Part shown: positions 46,009 through 55,338 of the stretch, in pieces
How positions within the stretch are numbered: position 1 is the first letter of the stretch
Layout of the letters: the number at the start of each line of letters is the position of its first letter
From: Desulfocapsa sp.
Lineage (GTDB): Bacteria > Desulfobacterota > Desulfobulbia > Desulfobulbales > Desulfocapsaceae
DNA: 64,000 nucleotides
Assembly: GCA_013792135.1 (NCBI GenBank)
Contig: VMSP01000171.1
Coordinates: 1-64,000, forward strand
Direction of reading: 5' to 3'
Notes under the pieces: model-generated
Databases searched by the model: none
Seen by the model: the letters and a program-made list of their open reading frames with translations, nothing else
What the model was told of the DNA's origin: nothing
Program-made: the position numbers and the translations under genes

Positions 46009-46823
46009 GAAATATGTGTATCCTTCGCATGTTTTTTTAAGGCGGGAACAGGGATGACGGTTGATCCCTGCTCACTGCCACCTCGAGTCAGGAATTGTTT
46101 AACTTTTCGGTTAGTCGTTGATTCGATCAGGCTGTGTGGATTACCCTGAGCAATCATGGTGTGTGAATCAGCATCAAGGAAGACTGAATCGTTACCGATG
46201 GCAAAAATAGAGGCCAGTTCATGGGTGACAATCACAACCGTGGCTCCCAGGCTGTCACGAATCTCAAGGATCAAATCATCCAGCAGTTTGGCACTGATAG
46301 GGTCAAGACCCGCCGAGGGCTCATCAAAAAAAAGGATTTCCGGGTCGAGGGCGATGGCTCTTGCAAGCCCTGCCCTTTTTTTCATGCCGCCGCTGATTTC
46401 TGAAGGATAGAAATGATCAAATCCGGCAAGGCCAACCAGGCGTAGTTTCAACGAGACGAGATCAGCAATCTCATCCTGAGCCAAGGTCGTATGCTGGCGC
46501 AGGGGAAGGGAAACATTTTCGGCCAGGGTCATTGAACTGAGCAGGGCACTGCTCTGATACAAAATGCCGCATTTTCGCATGATCTGGTTTCTATGCTTTT
46601 CAGAAACTTCCCAGAAATTAGTGTCACGAAAATGGATTGTCCCAACGGCCGGTTCTTTCAGACCGATCATATGTCTGAGCAGGGTGGACTTTCCACATCC
46701 TGAATCTCCCATGATCACGAAGATATCGCCTTGCCGGATGGTGAAGGTCAGATCCCGTTGGAGGACAAATGAGCCGTAAGCCATGGTCAGATTTGTAACA
46801 GTGATTAAAGGTTGCGGCTGCAT
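46005..46823 (-). CDS. lipid-transport ABC ATPase (MlaF-like)
   Basis: A 272-aa ABC ATPase with Walker A GDSGCGKST, the signature EISGGMKKR and Walker B ILFFDEPSAGLD, the last two having the MlaF-specific spelling. It powers the permease encoded just upstream. The C-terminus (NRKVKQFLTRGG) is the region that contacts the permease in MlaF proteins. The gene overlaps the MCE gene by four bases. Confidence 0.93.
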   Translation of the reverse strand: MQPQPLITVTNLTMAYGSFVLQRDLTFTIRQGDIFVIMGDSGCGKSTLLRHMIGLKEPAVGTIHFRDTNFWEVSEKHRNQIMRKCGILYQSSALLSSMTLAENVSLPLRQHTTLAQDEIADLVSLKLRLVGLAGFDHFYPSEISGGMKKRAGLARAIALDPEILFFDEPSAGLDPISAKLLDDLILEIRDSLGATVVIVTHELASIFAIGNDSVFLDADSHTMIAQGNPHSLIESTTNRKVKQFLTRGGSEQGSTVIPVPALKKHAKDTHIS

Positions 46824-46862
46824 ATTTTCTAGGCAATGTTGCTTTTATGGTGCTGAGATGGA

Positions 46863-48050
46863 TTATATGCCGAGAATGTTGAAAATAATCGTCATAACCG
46901 CATCAGATACCACGATTAAGACAATGGCTGTAACTACAGCTGATGTGGCCGCTGCCCCTACGGCGGATGCGCTGCGTCCGCACTGAATTCCTCTGAGGCA
47001 GCCGGAGAAGGCGACAAGATAGCCAAAAATAATTGCCTTGAACAGACCGACACCAAAGTGTCTGAGGGTGACGGCGCCGATGGTCTGATTATAATATTCA
47101 ATCATACTGATATCGAGAGTAAACCAGGCAATCAGAAAGCCACCACCTATACCCAGCAGATCGGCCCAGAGAGCCAGTAAGGGCATCATCAGCAACAGGG
47201 CTGACATGCGCGGTAGGACCAGAAAATCTATCGGGTCAATTCCCATGGTTTGAAGAGCATCAATCTCTTCGTTGACCTGCATGGTGCCAAGTTGAGCGGC
47301 GAAGGCGGCACCGGTCCTGCCGGCCATAATAATAGCGGCCATCATCGCCCCCATTTCCCTGGTCATGCCAAGGCCAACCAGATTGGCAATATAGATCTCT
47401 GCCCCGAATAACTGTAATTGCACTGCTCCCACAAAAGCAAGAATGACGCCAACCAGTACAGATATAAGTGACACAATGGGCAGCGCCGCCGGTCCACATT
47501 CCTCAAGAAAACCAAGGAAGTCAGACTTGAGAAACTGGGCCTTCCCCGAAAAAAGCCGGAGGTAACTCAGGGCGATCGTACCGGTAAAGAAGAGGAATTC
47601 ACTGCAGTCCTGAATCAGATGGGATGTCTTGTCGCCAACGGTTTCAAGGAAAGATTGGTCTCTCACTTCTGGTTTGAAGGGAGCCTTCTCCGGAGATGCA
47701 GAGGCCAGGGCCAGAAGGCGTTGCACTCCAGATGGCAGATTCTTGACAATAAAGAGGATGTTGTTCAGATTTGCATACTCTTTGATATCATTTAAAATGA
47801 TAAGAAAGCGACTGTCCCAGGCCTGCAGCTCTTCAGTATTAAAAGAGATAGAGCTTATTTTATTGGTAAAAAAAGACTTGATTTCAACAAAGGAAGGAAA
47901 GACACTGTGGATTGTCCATTGACCTTTGAAAGAAAGATGAAGGTCAGTTCCTTTCGTCTCTGTCTCGACAGTGCCTTCTGTTCTCAAATTGTCAGCTCTT
48001 TCCTGTAATTTATCTGATTCCATGTAACCCTGATTTTTATTATTCTTCAT
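46863..48050 (-). CDS. lipid-transport permease (MlaE-like) with N-terminal STAS domain
   Basis: A 395-aa protein. The first 120 residues resemble a STAS-type domain (LHLSFKGQWTIHSV, ISFNTEELQAWDSRFL); in canonical systems this is a separate protein, MlaB. The rest is the MlaE permease with about five helices, including EMGAMMAAIIMAGRTGAAFA and DALQTMGIDPIDFLVLPR. It starts the five-gene operon. ATG 48050 has no clear ribosome-binding site; ATG 48023, preceded by CAGGG, is an alternative that shortens it by nine residues. Confidence 0.9.
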   Translation of the reverse strand: MKNNKNQGYMESDKLQERADNLRTEGTVETETKGTDLHLSFKGQWTIHSVFPSFVEIKSFFTNKISSISFNTEELQAWDSRFLIILNDIKEYANLNNILFIVKNLPSGVQRLLALASASPEKAPFKPEVRDQSFLETVGDKTSHLIQDCSEFLFFTGTIALSYLRLFSGKAQFLKSDFLGFLEECGPAALPIVSLISVLVGVILAFVGAVQLQLFGAEIYIANLVGLGMTREMGAMMAAIIMAGRTGAAFAAQLGTMQVNEEIDALQTMGIDPIDFLVLPRMSALLLMMPLLALWADLLGIGGGFLIAWFTLDISMIEYYNQTIGAVTLRHFGVGLFKAIIFGYLVAFSGCLRGIQCGRSASAVGAAATSAVVTAIVLIVVSDAVMTIIFNILGI

Positions 48051-48240
48051 GAAAAATGATAATTTTTATATTATAAATGTTTTTCTGGAAAGTGCCCTTT
48101 ATTTAATCTTCTTCCCTGTAAGCATATTGAACTAATAGGGAAAAAAAGATTGACATCTGCTGAAAAAAAGAGTCTTCTGTATTGTTTCTCGTAGTTGTGA
48201 AAGGTGGTATATCCAGGTTTTTTCCAAAGAGGGATCTATA

Positions 48241-48552
48241 ATGTATGCAATAGTACGTACCGGTGGAAAGCAGTATCAGGTAGCTTGTGGAGATCAGCTG
48301 CGGGTAGAAAAAATAAATGGGAATGTTGGGGATGTCATTGAATTAAGTGATGTCTTGATGGTGGTTGATGGAGAAAGTGCTCAGGTTGGCCGTCCGGTTC
48401 TGGAGAATGCCAAGGTTGTAGCCCGAATCGCCGAGCAGGGAAAGGCTAAAAAGATTCTTGTCTTCAAGAAGAAAAAACGTCAGGGCTATAAAGTGAAAAA
48501 TGGCCATCGCCAGCTTTATACCGCTCTGCAGATTCAGGAAATCAACGCATAA
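48241..48552 (+). CDS. rplU: 50S ribosomal protein L21
   Basis: A 103-aa large-subunit protein, normal length. MYAIVRTGGKQYQVACGD at the N-terminus and KKKKRQGYKVKNGHRQLYT near the C-terminus are L21 signatures. It is followed by rpmA after 78 bases and then obgE, the classic L21-L27-Obg order. It is divergent from the MlaE-like gene, so its promoter lies in 48051-48240; a TTGACA at 48150 is seen, but no well-spaced -10. Confidence 0.97.
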   Translation: MYAIVRTGGKQYQVACGDQLRVEKINGNVGDVIELSDVLMVVDGESAQVGRPVLENAKVVARIAEQGKAKKILVFKKKKRQGYKVKNGHRQLYTALQIQEINA

Positions 48553-48630
48553 GAATTTTACACCATCTTATATACAAAACGAAAAGTACATACCCGGTTA
48601 AGGATGTAACCTGGTAAAAGGGAGTAGATC

Positions 48631-48888
48631 ATGGCACATAAAAAGGCGGGCGGCAGTTCCAGAAACGGTCGCGACAGTGCAGGGCAGAGACGGGGAGTAA
48701 AAAGATTCGGTGGACAGAATGTCACGGCTGGAAGCATTCTGGTTCGACAGGTTGGTACCAAAATCCATCCTGGAACCAATGTAGGCTGTGGTCGAGACTA
48801 TACCCTGTTTGCCAAAGTTGATGGTATTGTGACATTTGAAGATTTCGGTCGCAAGAAAAAGCGGGTCAGTATTTATCCCGCAGTTTGA
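48631..48888 (+). CDS. rpmA: 50S ribosomal protein L27
   Basis: An 85-aa protein near the peptidyl-transferase centre. [20 protein letters not shown] is the canonical start without an N-terminal processed extension, followed by [23 protein letters not shown] 48631 follows AAAGGGAG. Two hairpins, the second a terminator, lie between it and obgE. Confidence 0.97.
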   Translation: MAHKKAGGSSRNGRDSAGQRRGVKRFGGQNVTAGSILVRQVGTKIHPGTNVGCGRDYTLFAKVDGIVTFEDFGRKKKRVSIYPAV

Positions 48889-48909
48889 TTATTGCTCTAG
48901 TTCCCCTTC

Positions 48910-48939
48910 TTGGAGCCATCTCAAGTTGCATGGCTCCAA
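48910..48939 (+). other. 10-bp hairpin between rpmA and obgE
   Basis: TTGGAGCCAT (48910-48919) is exactly complementary to ATGGCTCCAA (48930-48939). No T-run follows directly. It lies 12 bases before a second, terminator-like hairpin; together they may form an attenuator pair. Confidence 0.55.
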
Positions 48940-48950
48940 AACAGGTTTAG

Positions 48951-48993
48951 GCTCGACTTCAATGATCCTTATTGATTGTCGAGCTTTTTTTTT
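48951..48993 (+). terminator. rho-independent terminator between rpmA and obgE
   Basis: GCTCGAC (48951-48957) pairs with GTCGAGC (48978-48984); an inner TCAAT/ATTGA pairing adds stability. Nine T residues follow (48985-48993). It would limit read-through from the L21-L27 genes into obgE, whose start is 31 bases downstream. Confidence 0.85.
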
Positions 48994-49017
48994 AATGTTC
49001 TTTCAGAAGGGGTTTGA

Positions 49018-50082
<1,065 letters not shown>

Positions 50083-50147
50083 CTTTTACAACATGTATCC
50101 TGTATAATATATTGGGTACTCTATGACAGATTGGGTTTTATTTGATC

Positions 50148-51305
50148 ATGACCACTCAGATCAGCAGAGAGGATGGCCTCTATTATCGTCAGACCCTCTT
50201 TGACAAGGCCAAACGCATTGTCGTCAAGGTTGGCAGCGCCGTTCTCACTACCGAGTCCGGCATCAATCAGAATGTCGTAGATAACATTGCTCGAGACTTG
50301 TCTTTTCTCAAGGACACTGGACGTGAGGTTATTCTCGTTACCTCAGGAGCCGTTGCCGCCGGCCGAAAAAAAATTATCCTCAGTGATACCCTTAAAGTCG
50401 GTCTCAAGGAAAAGCAGGCCTTGGCTGCTATAGGTCAGTCCTGTTTGATGCAGACCTATGACGATGCTTTTCAACGACACGGTAAGATCATCAGTCAGCT
50501 CCTGCTGACTCACGCAGATCTCGCAAGTCGTGACAGATATCTCAACGTCCGCAATACCATTCTCACCCTGTTTCGTTTCGGTGCTATTCCCATTATCAAT
50601 GAAAATGATCCTGTGTCAGGCGATGAGCTGCGTTTTGGGGATAATGATACCTTAGGGGCCCTGATCACCAATCTTATTGAGGCCGATATGTTTATCTGTC
50701 TCACTGATGTCGATTGTCTTTACACCGGAAACCCGCTCTCTGACCCTTTAGCCCGCCCTGTTTATACAGTTTCCCGGGTCACTCCAGAAATTGAGGCCAT
50801 GGCCGGTAATACAAAAAGCGCCCTTGGTACCGGCGGCATGCAGTCCAAGATTCGTGCTGCCAAGATGGTGTCAGCAGGTGGGGGCAGTTCTTTTATAGGG
50901 CCTGGCCGTCAGGACGCAATTCTGCAGAAATTATTCAGCGGGGAAATGATCGGAACCTTTTTTCTCCCGGCCGAGGACAAAATCCATCGTCGTAAACACT
51001 GGATTGCCTATGTGTTACGACCCAAAGGATATCTGGTCCTTGATGATGGCGCCTGTGCTGCTCTCAGTCGACATGGAAAGAGCCTTCTTTCTTCCGGGAT
51101 TCTTGAGGTGCGGGGTGAGTTCGGGGTAGGGGATGCCGTCCATTGTCTTGATATTAACAATAAACTTATAGCTGCAGGATTGGTTAATTACAGTTCTCTT
51201 AACCTTGATCTCATCAAGAAGCATCATTCTGATGAGATTGAGTCCTTGCTTGGATTTAAGGATTGCGATGAGGTTATCCATCGAGATAACTTAGTTCTAT
51301 TATAG
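50148..51305 (+). CDS. proB: glutamate 5-kinase
   Basis: First enzyme of proline synthesis, making gamma-glutamyl phosphate. The amino-acid kinase domain has VVKVGSAVLTTESG, VTSGAVAAGRKK, INENDPVS and GTGGMQSKIRAAK. The C-terminal roughly 100 residues are a PUA domain. ATG 50148 (385 aa) is preferred; TTG 50142 adds two residues. Upstream of proA on the same strand, with 14 bases between them. Confidence 0.95.
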   Translation: MTTQISREDGLYYRQTLFDKAKRIVVKVGSAVLTTESGINQNVVDNIARDLSFLKDTGREVILVTSGAVAAGRKKIILSDTLKVGLKEKQALAAIGQSCLMQTYDDAFQRHGKIISQLLLTHADLASRDRYLNVRNTILTLFRFGAIPIINENDPVSGDELRFGDNDTLGALITNLIEADMFICLTDVDCLYTGNPLSDPLARPVYTVSRVTPEIEAMAGNTKSALGTGGMQSKIRAAKMVSAGGGSSFIGPGRQDAILQKLFSGEMIGTFFLPAEDKIHRRKHWIAYVLRPKGYLVLDDGACAALSRHGKSLLSSGILEVRGEFGVGDAVHCLDINNKLIAAGLVNYSSLNLDLIKKHHSDEIESLLGFKDCDEVIHRDNLVLL

Positions 51306-51319
51306 GAGTAGGAATCAAA

Positions 51320-52588
51320 ATGTCACAAAATAAAGAAATTGATGAGAGCATTCAGCTGATGGCCCAGAAGGCAAAAAAGGCGGCCAGAACCCTGATTTCT
51401 TTATCCACTGAAACCAAAAATAATCTTCTCCGGCAGATGGCTGAGGCACTTGAGGAAAAACGGCCGTTTATCCAGCAACAAAATCAGAAAGATTTGCTGG
51501 CTGGACAAAAAAAAGGATTATCTGCGGCCATGCTGGACCGTCTGGAACTCTCAGATAAGGTCATGGCCTCCATGATTAGCGGCCTGTTGGAGGTTGCCGC
51601 CCTGCCGGATCCCGTGGGTGAGGTTTTAAATCTTAGCAAAAGACCCAATGGCTTAATGGTGGGGAGAATGCGGATACCCCTGGGTGTGATCGGGATGATT
51701 TATGAGTCCCGTCCCAATGTGACTGTGGATGCTGCGGCTCTTTGCTTGAAGGCCGGTAACGCCATTATTTTAAGAGGGGGGTCAGAGGCTATTCATTCCA
51801 ATCTCGCCCTGGCAGAAGTACTGCAGGGAGTCCTTGCTGCGCGTAACATTGATCCTGCGGCCATCCAGGTTATTCCGGTAACTGATCGTGCGGCAGTGAC
51901 AACACTTCTGGCTCAGGAAAAGTTCATTGATCTGATCATTCCGCGCGGAGGTGAAGGCCTGATCCGCTTTGTGTCGGAGACGTCACGTATTCCGGTTTTA
52001 AAACACTACAAAGGGGTGTGCCATATCTTTGTCGACAGCAGTGCCGACCTTTTAAAGGCCTCCCCGGTTATCATGAATTCAAAAACTCAGCGTCCTGGTG
52101 TCTGCAATGCCCTCGAAGGACTGCTCATTCATCGTGATATCGCTGCAAGTTATCTCCCTGTCATTGCCGAAGAACTCCGATTGGCCGGTGTTGAGCTTCG
52201 TGGCTGTGCTGAGAGCGTTGCCTTGGCCTCCACAATCAAGCTCGCTTCCGCAGCTGACTGGGGGACTGAATTTCTTGACCTGGTTCTCTGCATGAAGGTT
52301 ATCGGTTCCCTTGATGAAGCCATGACGTATATGGCTGAATACGGATCTCAACACACCGAGGTCATTATTACCGAGGATTACAGTAATGCCCAGCGTTTTC
52401 TGGCCGAGGTTGATGCCTCGGCAGTCATGGTCAATGCCTCTACCAGGTTCAACGATGGTGGACAGCTTGGCCTGGGAGCGGAGATCGGAATCAGCACCAC
52501 GAAATTGCACGCCTACGGTCCCATGGGACTATCCGAGCTTACCACCAAGAAATTTATCATCTATGGTGCGGGGCAGGTACGGAGTTGA
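51320..52588 (+). CDS. proA: gamma-glutamyl phosphate reductase
   Basis: NADPH-dependent aldehyde-dehydrogenase-fold enzyme of 422 aa that makes glutamate-5-semialdehyde. The catalytic Cys lies in QRPGVCNALEGLL, with PLGVIGMIYESRPNVT and ILRGGSEAIHSN being conserved ProA segments. AGGAGTAGGA precedes ATG 51320. The stop overlaps the nadD TTG start by four bases, indicating coupling of proline and NAD synthesis genes. Confidence 0.96.
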   Translation: MSQNKEIDESIQLMAQKAKKAARTLISLSTETKNNLLRQMAEALEEKRPFIQQQNQKDLLAGQKKGLSAAMLDRLELSDKVMASMISGLLEVAALPDPVGEVLNLSKRPNGLMVGRMRIPLGVIGMIYESRPNVTVDAAALCLKAGNAIILRGGSEAIHSNLALAEVLQGVLAARNIDPAAIQVIPVTDRAAVTTLLAQEKFIDLIIPRGGEGLIRFVSETSRIPVLKHYKGVCHIFVDSSADLLKASPVIMNSKTQRPGVCNALEGLLIHRDIAASYLPVIAEELRLAGVELRGCAESVALASTIKLASAADWGTEFLDLVLCMKVIGSLDEAMTYMAEYGSQHTEVIITEDYSNAQRFLAEVDASAVMVNASTRFNDGGQLGLGAEIGISTTKLHAYGPMGLSELTTKKFIIYGAGQVRS

Positions 52589-53238
52589 ATCAACGTGTAG
52601 GGCTCCTCGGAGGTACCTTTGATCCTATTCATAATGGTCATTTGCAGATTGCCGAGATTGCAAAGAACTTTTGCGATCTGCGGGAGGTCATGTTTATTCC
52701 CGCAGCTGTACCCCCCCATAAGAATGGTAAAGCGGTTGCCAGTTTTAACCATCGGGCCAATATGATTCAACTGGCTTTGGACGGCAGGCCTGAATTAAAG
52801 CTGTCCACCATAGAAGCGAGTCTGCCCGAGCCGTCGTATACTATCGATACTTTAAGATATCTTGACAGCCATACAACTGTTGCCACCGATTTTTTTTTCA
52901 TTATCGGCGCGGATGCATTTCTTGAGATCACTACCTGGAAGTTATACAAACAGGTTCTTGAGTCTACGCATTTTGTGGTACTTGCCAGGACGGGGAGCGC
53001 CTCCTGCAAAGTGAAAGATCTTATAAAAACACTTGGCTATGAACCGGATGATTCTTTGCAGATCTGGGCTCATCCTTTATTACAGAAAAAAATTTTCTTC
53101 CCTCGTGTTCCTTTAACTCCGTTTGCTAACCTTTCTTCCTCCCAAATCCGTCAAGATCTCAAAGATACTATGCCAGTTGAAGGAATTGTGCCTGCTGTCG
53201 TCTTGAACTATATCCAGGCGCAAGGTCTTTATGTATGA
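52585..53238 (+). CDS. nadD: nicotinate-nucleotide adenylyltransferase
   Basis: Converts nicotinate mononucleotide to deamido-NAD, 217 aa. LLGGTFDPIHNGHL is the nucleotidyltransferase HxGH-type motif, FIIGADAFLEITTWK is typical of NadD, and SSSQIRQDL is the ISSTxIR equivalent. The start is TTG 52585, within the last four bases of proA; no other in-frame start fits the conserved N-terminus. The last gene of the obgE-proBA-nadD series; no rsfS gene follows, although it often does in other bacteria. Confidence 0.94.
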   Translation: MNQRVGLLGGTFDPIHNGHLQIAEIAKNFCDLREVMFIPAAVPPHKNGKAVASFNHRANMIQLALDGRPELKLSTIEASLPEPSYTIDTLRYLDSHTTVATDFFFIIGADAFLEITTWKLYKQVLESTHFVVLARTGSASCKVKDLIKTLGYEPDDSLQIWAHPLLQKKIFFPRVPLTPFANLSSSQIRQDLKDTMPVEGIVPAVVLNYIQAQGLYV

Positions 53239-53297
53239 CATCATATGAGCCTTATCAGGTGTTTGTTATATTTTTATTGATGGTGATTGTCGCCTCC

Positions 53298-53328
53298 TTG
53301 ACAGTAACCCTTTCTTTCATGTTATAAT
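53298..53328 (+). promoter_or_regulatory. sigma-70-like promoter downstream of nadD
   Basis: TTGACA (53298-53303) and TATAAT (53323-53328) match both consensus hexamers with a 19-base spacer; reading GTTATA at 53321 as -10 gives 17. A start near 53335 would transcribe the MITE-like element and then the CheB-like gene. Confidence 0.6.
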
Positions 53329-53406
53329 GATAATGTTTTTATAAGAGATGAGAATGAACTCGATAAGAGTGGAATAGCTTTTTTGATTATTCCATTGATG
53401 TCAAAT

Positions 53407-53559
53407 CTAGGAGTCTGTCGGATTTTGGTGATTCGGTTTTCGTAACTTGCTGATATTTAAAGAAATACCTGAAATGTTACGCAACTTGCAACTTGTATTA
53501 TATGTAGCAATATCAATATGTTATCTTTTTTAAATTCGGACAATCCGACAGACTCCTAG
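53407..53559. mobile_element. 153-bp MITE-like element with perfect 18-bp inverted ends
   Basis: CTAGGAGTCTGTCGGATT (53407-53424) is exactly complementary to AATCCGACAGACTCCTAG (53542-53559). The outer CTAG can be read as a 4-bp target duplication with 14-bp terminal repeats, or TA as a 2-bp duplication with 15-bp repeats. The 117-bp interior is AT-rich and has no ORF, so the element would need a transposase in trans. It lies between a sigma-70-like promoter and the CheB-like gene. Confidence 0.75.
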
Positions 53560-53616
53560 TTTATTTTTTTCTACAGATGGTCTATCGATGAAAAATTTTT
53601 ATAAGGGATGTGATTC

Positions 53617-54837
53617 TTGACACAGAGAACTACCCAAACAACTACGCCATCTTTTCCAATCAAAGTTCTTATTGCTGATGATTCCTGGGTCTTCCGCAGG
53701 ATATTGCGGGATATCTTTAAAAGGATGCAGCATATTCAGGTACTAGATGATGCGGCAAACGGTATAGAGGCCCTTGAACAGATTATTAAGTTTCACCCTG
53801 ATGTTTTGATCCTGGATATGGAAATGCCGATCATGGATGGGCTAACAACCTTGCAACATCTGATGATTCATACCCCTACCCCGACTATTATTTTTTCCAG
53901 CTTAAGCCAGGATGGCACCGCCAGATCTTTTGACGCGCTCAAGTATGGTGCCGTTGATTTTGTGGCCAAGTCATCTTTCTTCAAGGGAAGTGATATGGCC
54001 GCCGACAATGAACTTATAATAAAGAAAGTGATTCAGGCAGCAACCATTACAGTAAAATCTATTGATCCAATGCAGTCTGTACTTGGTAAAGCAGAGATCG
54101 GCAATGCCCCGCATCTTGTTTTTTGTGAAGATTGCGGAACCAGGAATGTGGTAGATGCGCAGGTACTTTCAATGAGCGATAGTGCGCATTGCAGCCACTG
54201 TGGCGATGAAATTAAATTAAGTGCAGATGAGAAGTTTCGCCGTCTTTCCTATGCCGTAGTAATGGGTGCGGGTGAGGGGGGGTATGTTAATCTGCTGCAA
54301 ATCATTCCTTCTCTTTCTCCCGAAATGGGTGGGGCCGTGGTTGTGGTTATCCATGACGAACCGGAAAAGGTTTCTTCTTTTGTTGAATATCTTGGTTCAA
54401 TCAGTGGCATGAAAGTGGTGCGCGGTCAGGATGGTCTGACCATGGAAGGTGGGTCTTGTTATATCTTCTCCGGTACTGAGCGAGTGACTTTTTCGCCTTA
54501 TAGTGGTCATTATGTCCTGCGGGTAACGAGTGATCCAGGTTTTGTGAAACAAGGGGCGATTAATACGTCGTTGATGTCGCTGGCGCCACTCTTAAAGGAA
54601 CGAGTTGTGGGAATAGTGCTTTCCGGGTCTGAAAATGATGGTGTGAAAGGGATGGATGCTATTGGAAAGCATAACGGCACAGTTATTAGTTTGGATCTCT
54701 CTCGATGTCTTTGTAAAGATATGAGTGAAAAAATTATCCGTAAATTCCCAGAGACATTGATTGCTGATGAACAGGGGATTGTGGAGTTGATTGCCAAGTT
54801 GGATCGCCAAAACCGGCAGCAGGTTGTAATGGCATAG
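53617..54837 (+). CDS. CheB-like response regulator with inserted zinc ribbon
   Basis: A 406-aa protein. The N-terminal receiver domain (about 15-135) has the acidic pair in LIADDSW, phospho-acceptor Asp in LILDMEMPIMDG, and Ser/Lys in IIFSSLS and FVAKSS. A four-Cys zinc ribbon follows (Cys170, Cys173, Cys192, Cys195). The C-terminal half resembles the CheB methylesterase domain (VVVVIHDEPE, LSGSENDGVKGMDAI) but has MGAGEGG where CheB has GASTGG, so the catalytic Ser is absent. It probably acts as a signalling or binding protein, not an esterase. Start TTG 53617 follows AAGGGA. No chemotaxis gene is adjacent. Confidence 0.85.
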   Translation: MTQRTTQTTTPSFPIKVLIADDSWVFRRILRDIFKRMQHIQVLDDAANGIEALEQIIKFHPDVLILDMEMPIMDGLTTLQHLMIHTPTPTIIFSSLSQDGTARSFDALKYGAVDFVAKSSFFKGSDMAADNELIIKKVIQAATITVKSIDPMQSVLGKAEIGNAPHLVFCEDCGTRNVVDAQVLSMSDSAHCSHCGDEIKLSADEKFRRLSYAVVMGAGEGGYVNLLQIIPSLSPEMGGAVVVVIHDEPEKVSSFVEYLGSISGMKVVRGQDGLTMEGGSCYIFSGTERVTFSPYSGHYVLRVTSDPGFVKQGAINTSLMSLAPLLKERVVGIVLSGSENDGVKGMDAIGKHNGTVISLDLSRCLCKDMSEKIIRKFPETLIADEQGIVELIAKLDRQNRQQVVMA

Positions 54838-54904
54838 TAGTTGTTCGTTGTCCCACGTACACTCGTGACAACAAAATTGATATTTTTTTAACGAAAGGAT
54901 TTTT

Positions 54905-55264
54905 ATGGAAAATGAAAATTTTTCTGAACGGAGAAAACACCCCCGAATCCCACTTGATCTGGAAGTTGATGTGAATCTAATCCCGTCAGATAACGCACAG
55001 CCTTTGGGGGATATTGTTTGTTGCAAGTGTCGGGATATTAGTGGTGGTGGGATTTCCTTTTATTCGATGGACTCTTATCCTCTTCAATCTGTATTGAGGC
55101 TTGATATTGCCCTTGATGAACTCAATATCAAGGTGATAGGAAAGGTGCTATGGGCCCAAAAATTTTCCACAGCTCCTTTTTGTTTAACTGGCGTTCAATT
55201 TCTCAATATATATGAACAGGATTTTAAAGAACTTTGCTCTTATATTGACACAAAGTGCTTATAG
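54905..55264 (+). CDS. PilZ-domain protein (c-di-GMP receptor)
   Basis: A 119-aa single-domain protein. RRKHPRIPLD carries the RxxxR c-di-GMP binding motif and CRDISGGGISFYS the D/NxSxxG motif. It is expected to bind c-di-GMP and act on a partner. AACGAAAGGA precedes ATG 54905. It follows the CheB-like gene by 67 bases on the same strand, so the two may be co-expressed. Confidence 0.92.
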   Translation: MENENFSERRKHPRIPLDLEVDVNLIPSDNAQPLGDIVCCKCRDISGGGISFYSMDSYPLQSVLRLDIALDELNIKVIGKVLWAQKFSTAPFCLTGVQFLNIYEQDFKELCSYIDTKCL

Positions 55265-55338
55265 AATTGATGTGTGAGGATCTGTATGGCATGTAAGCTA
55301 TACCTGCCCAAGAGTGGTATAGCTTTTTTGAGATAACG

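Noticed and set aside
48150-48183. TTGACA and TGTATT as the rplU promoter
   Set aside because: The spacing between the hexamers is more than 20 bases, too long for a sigma-70 promoter, so it is mentioned only as possible context.
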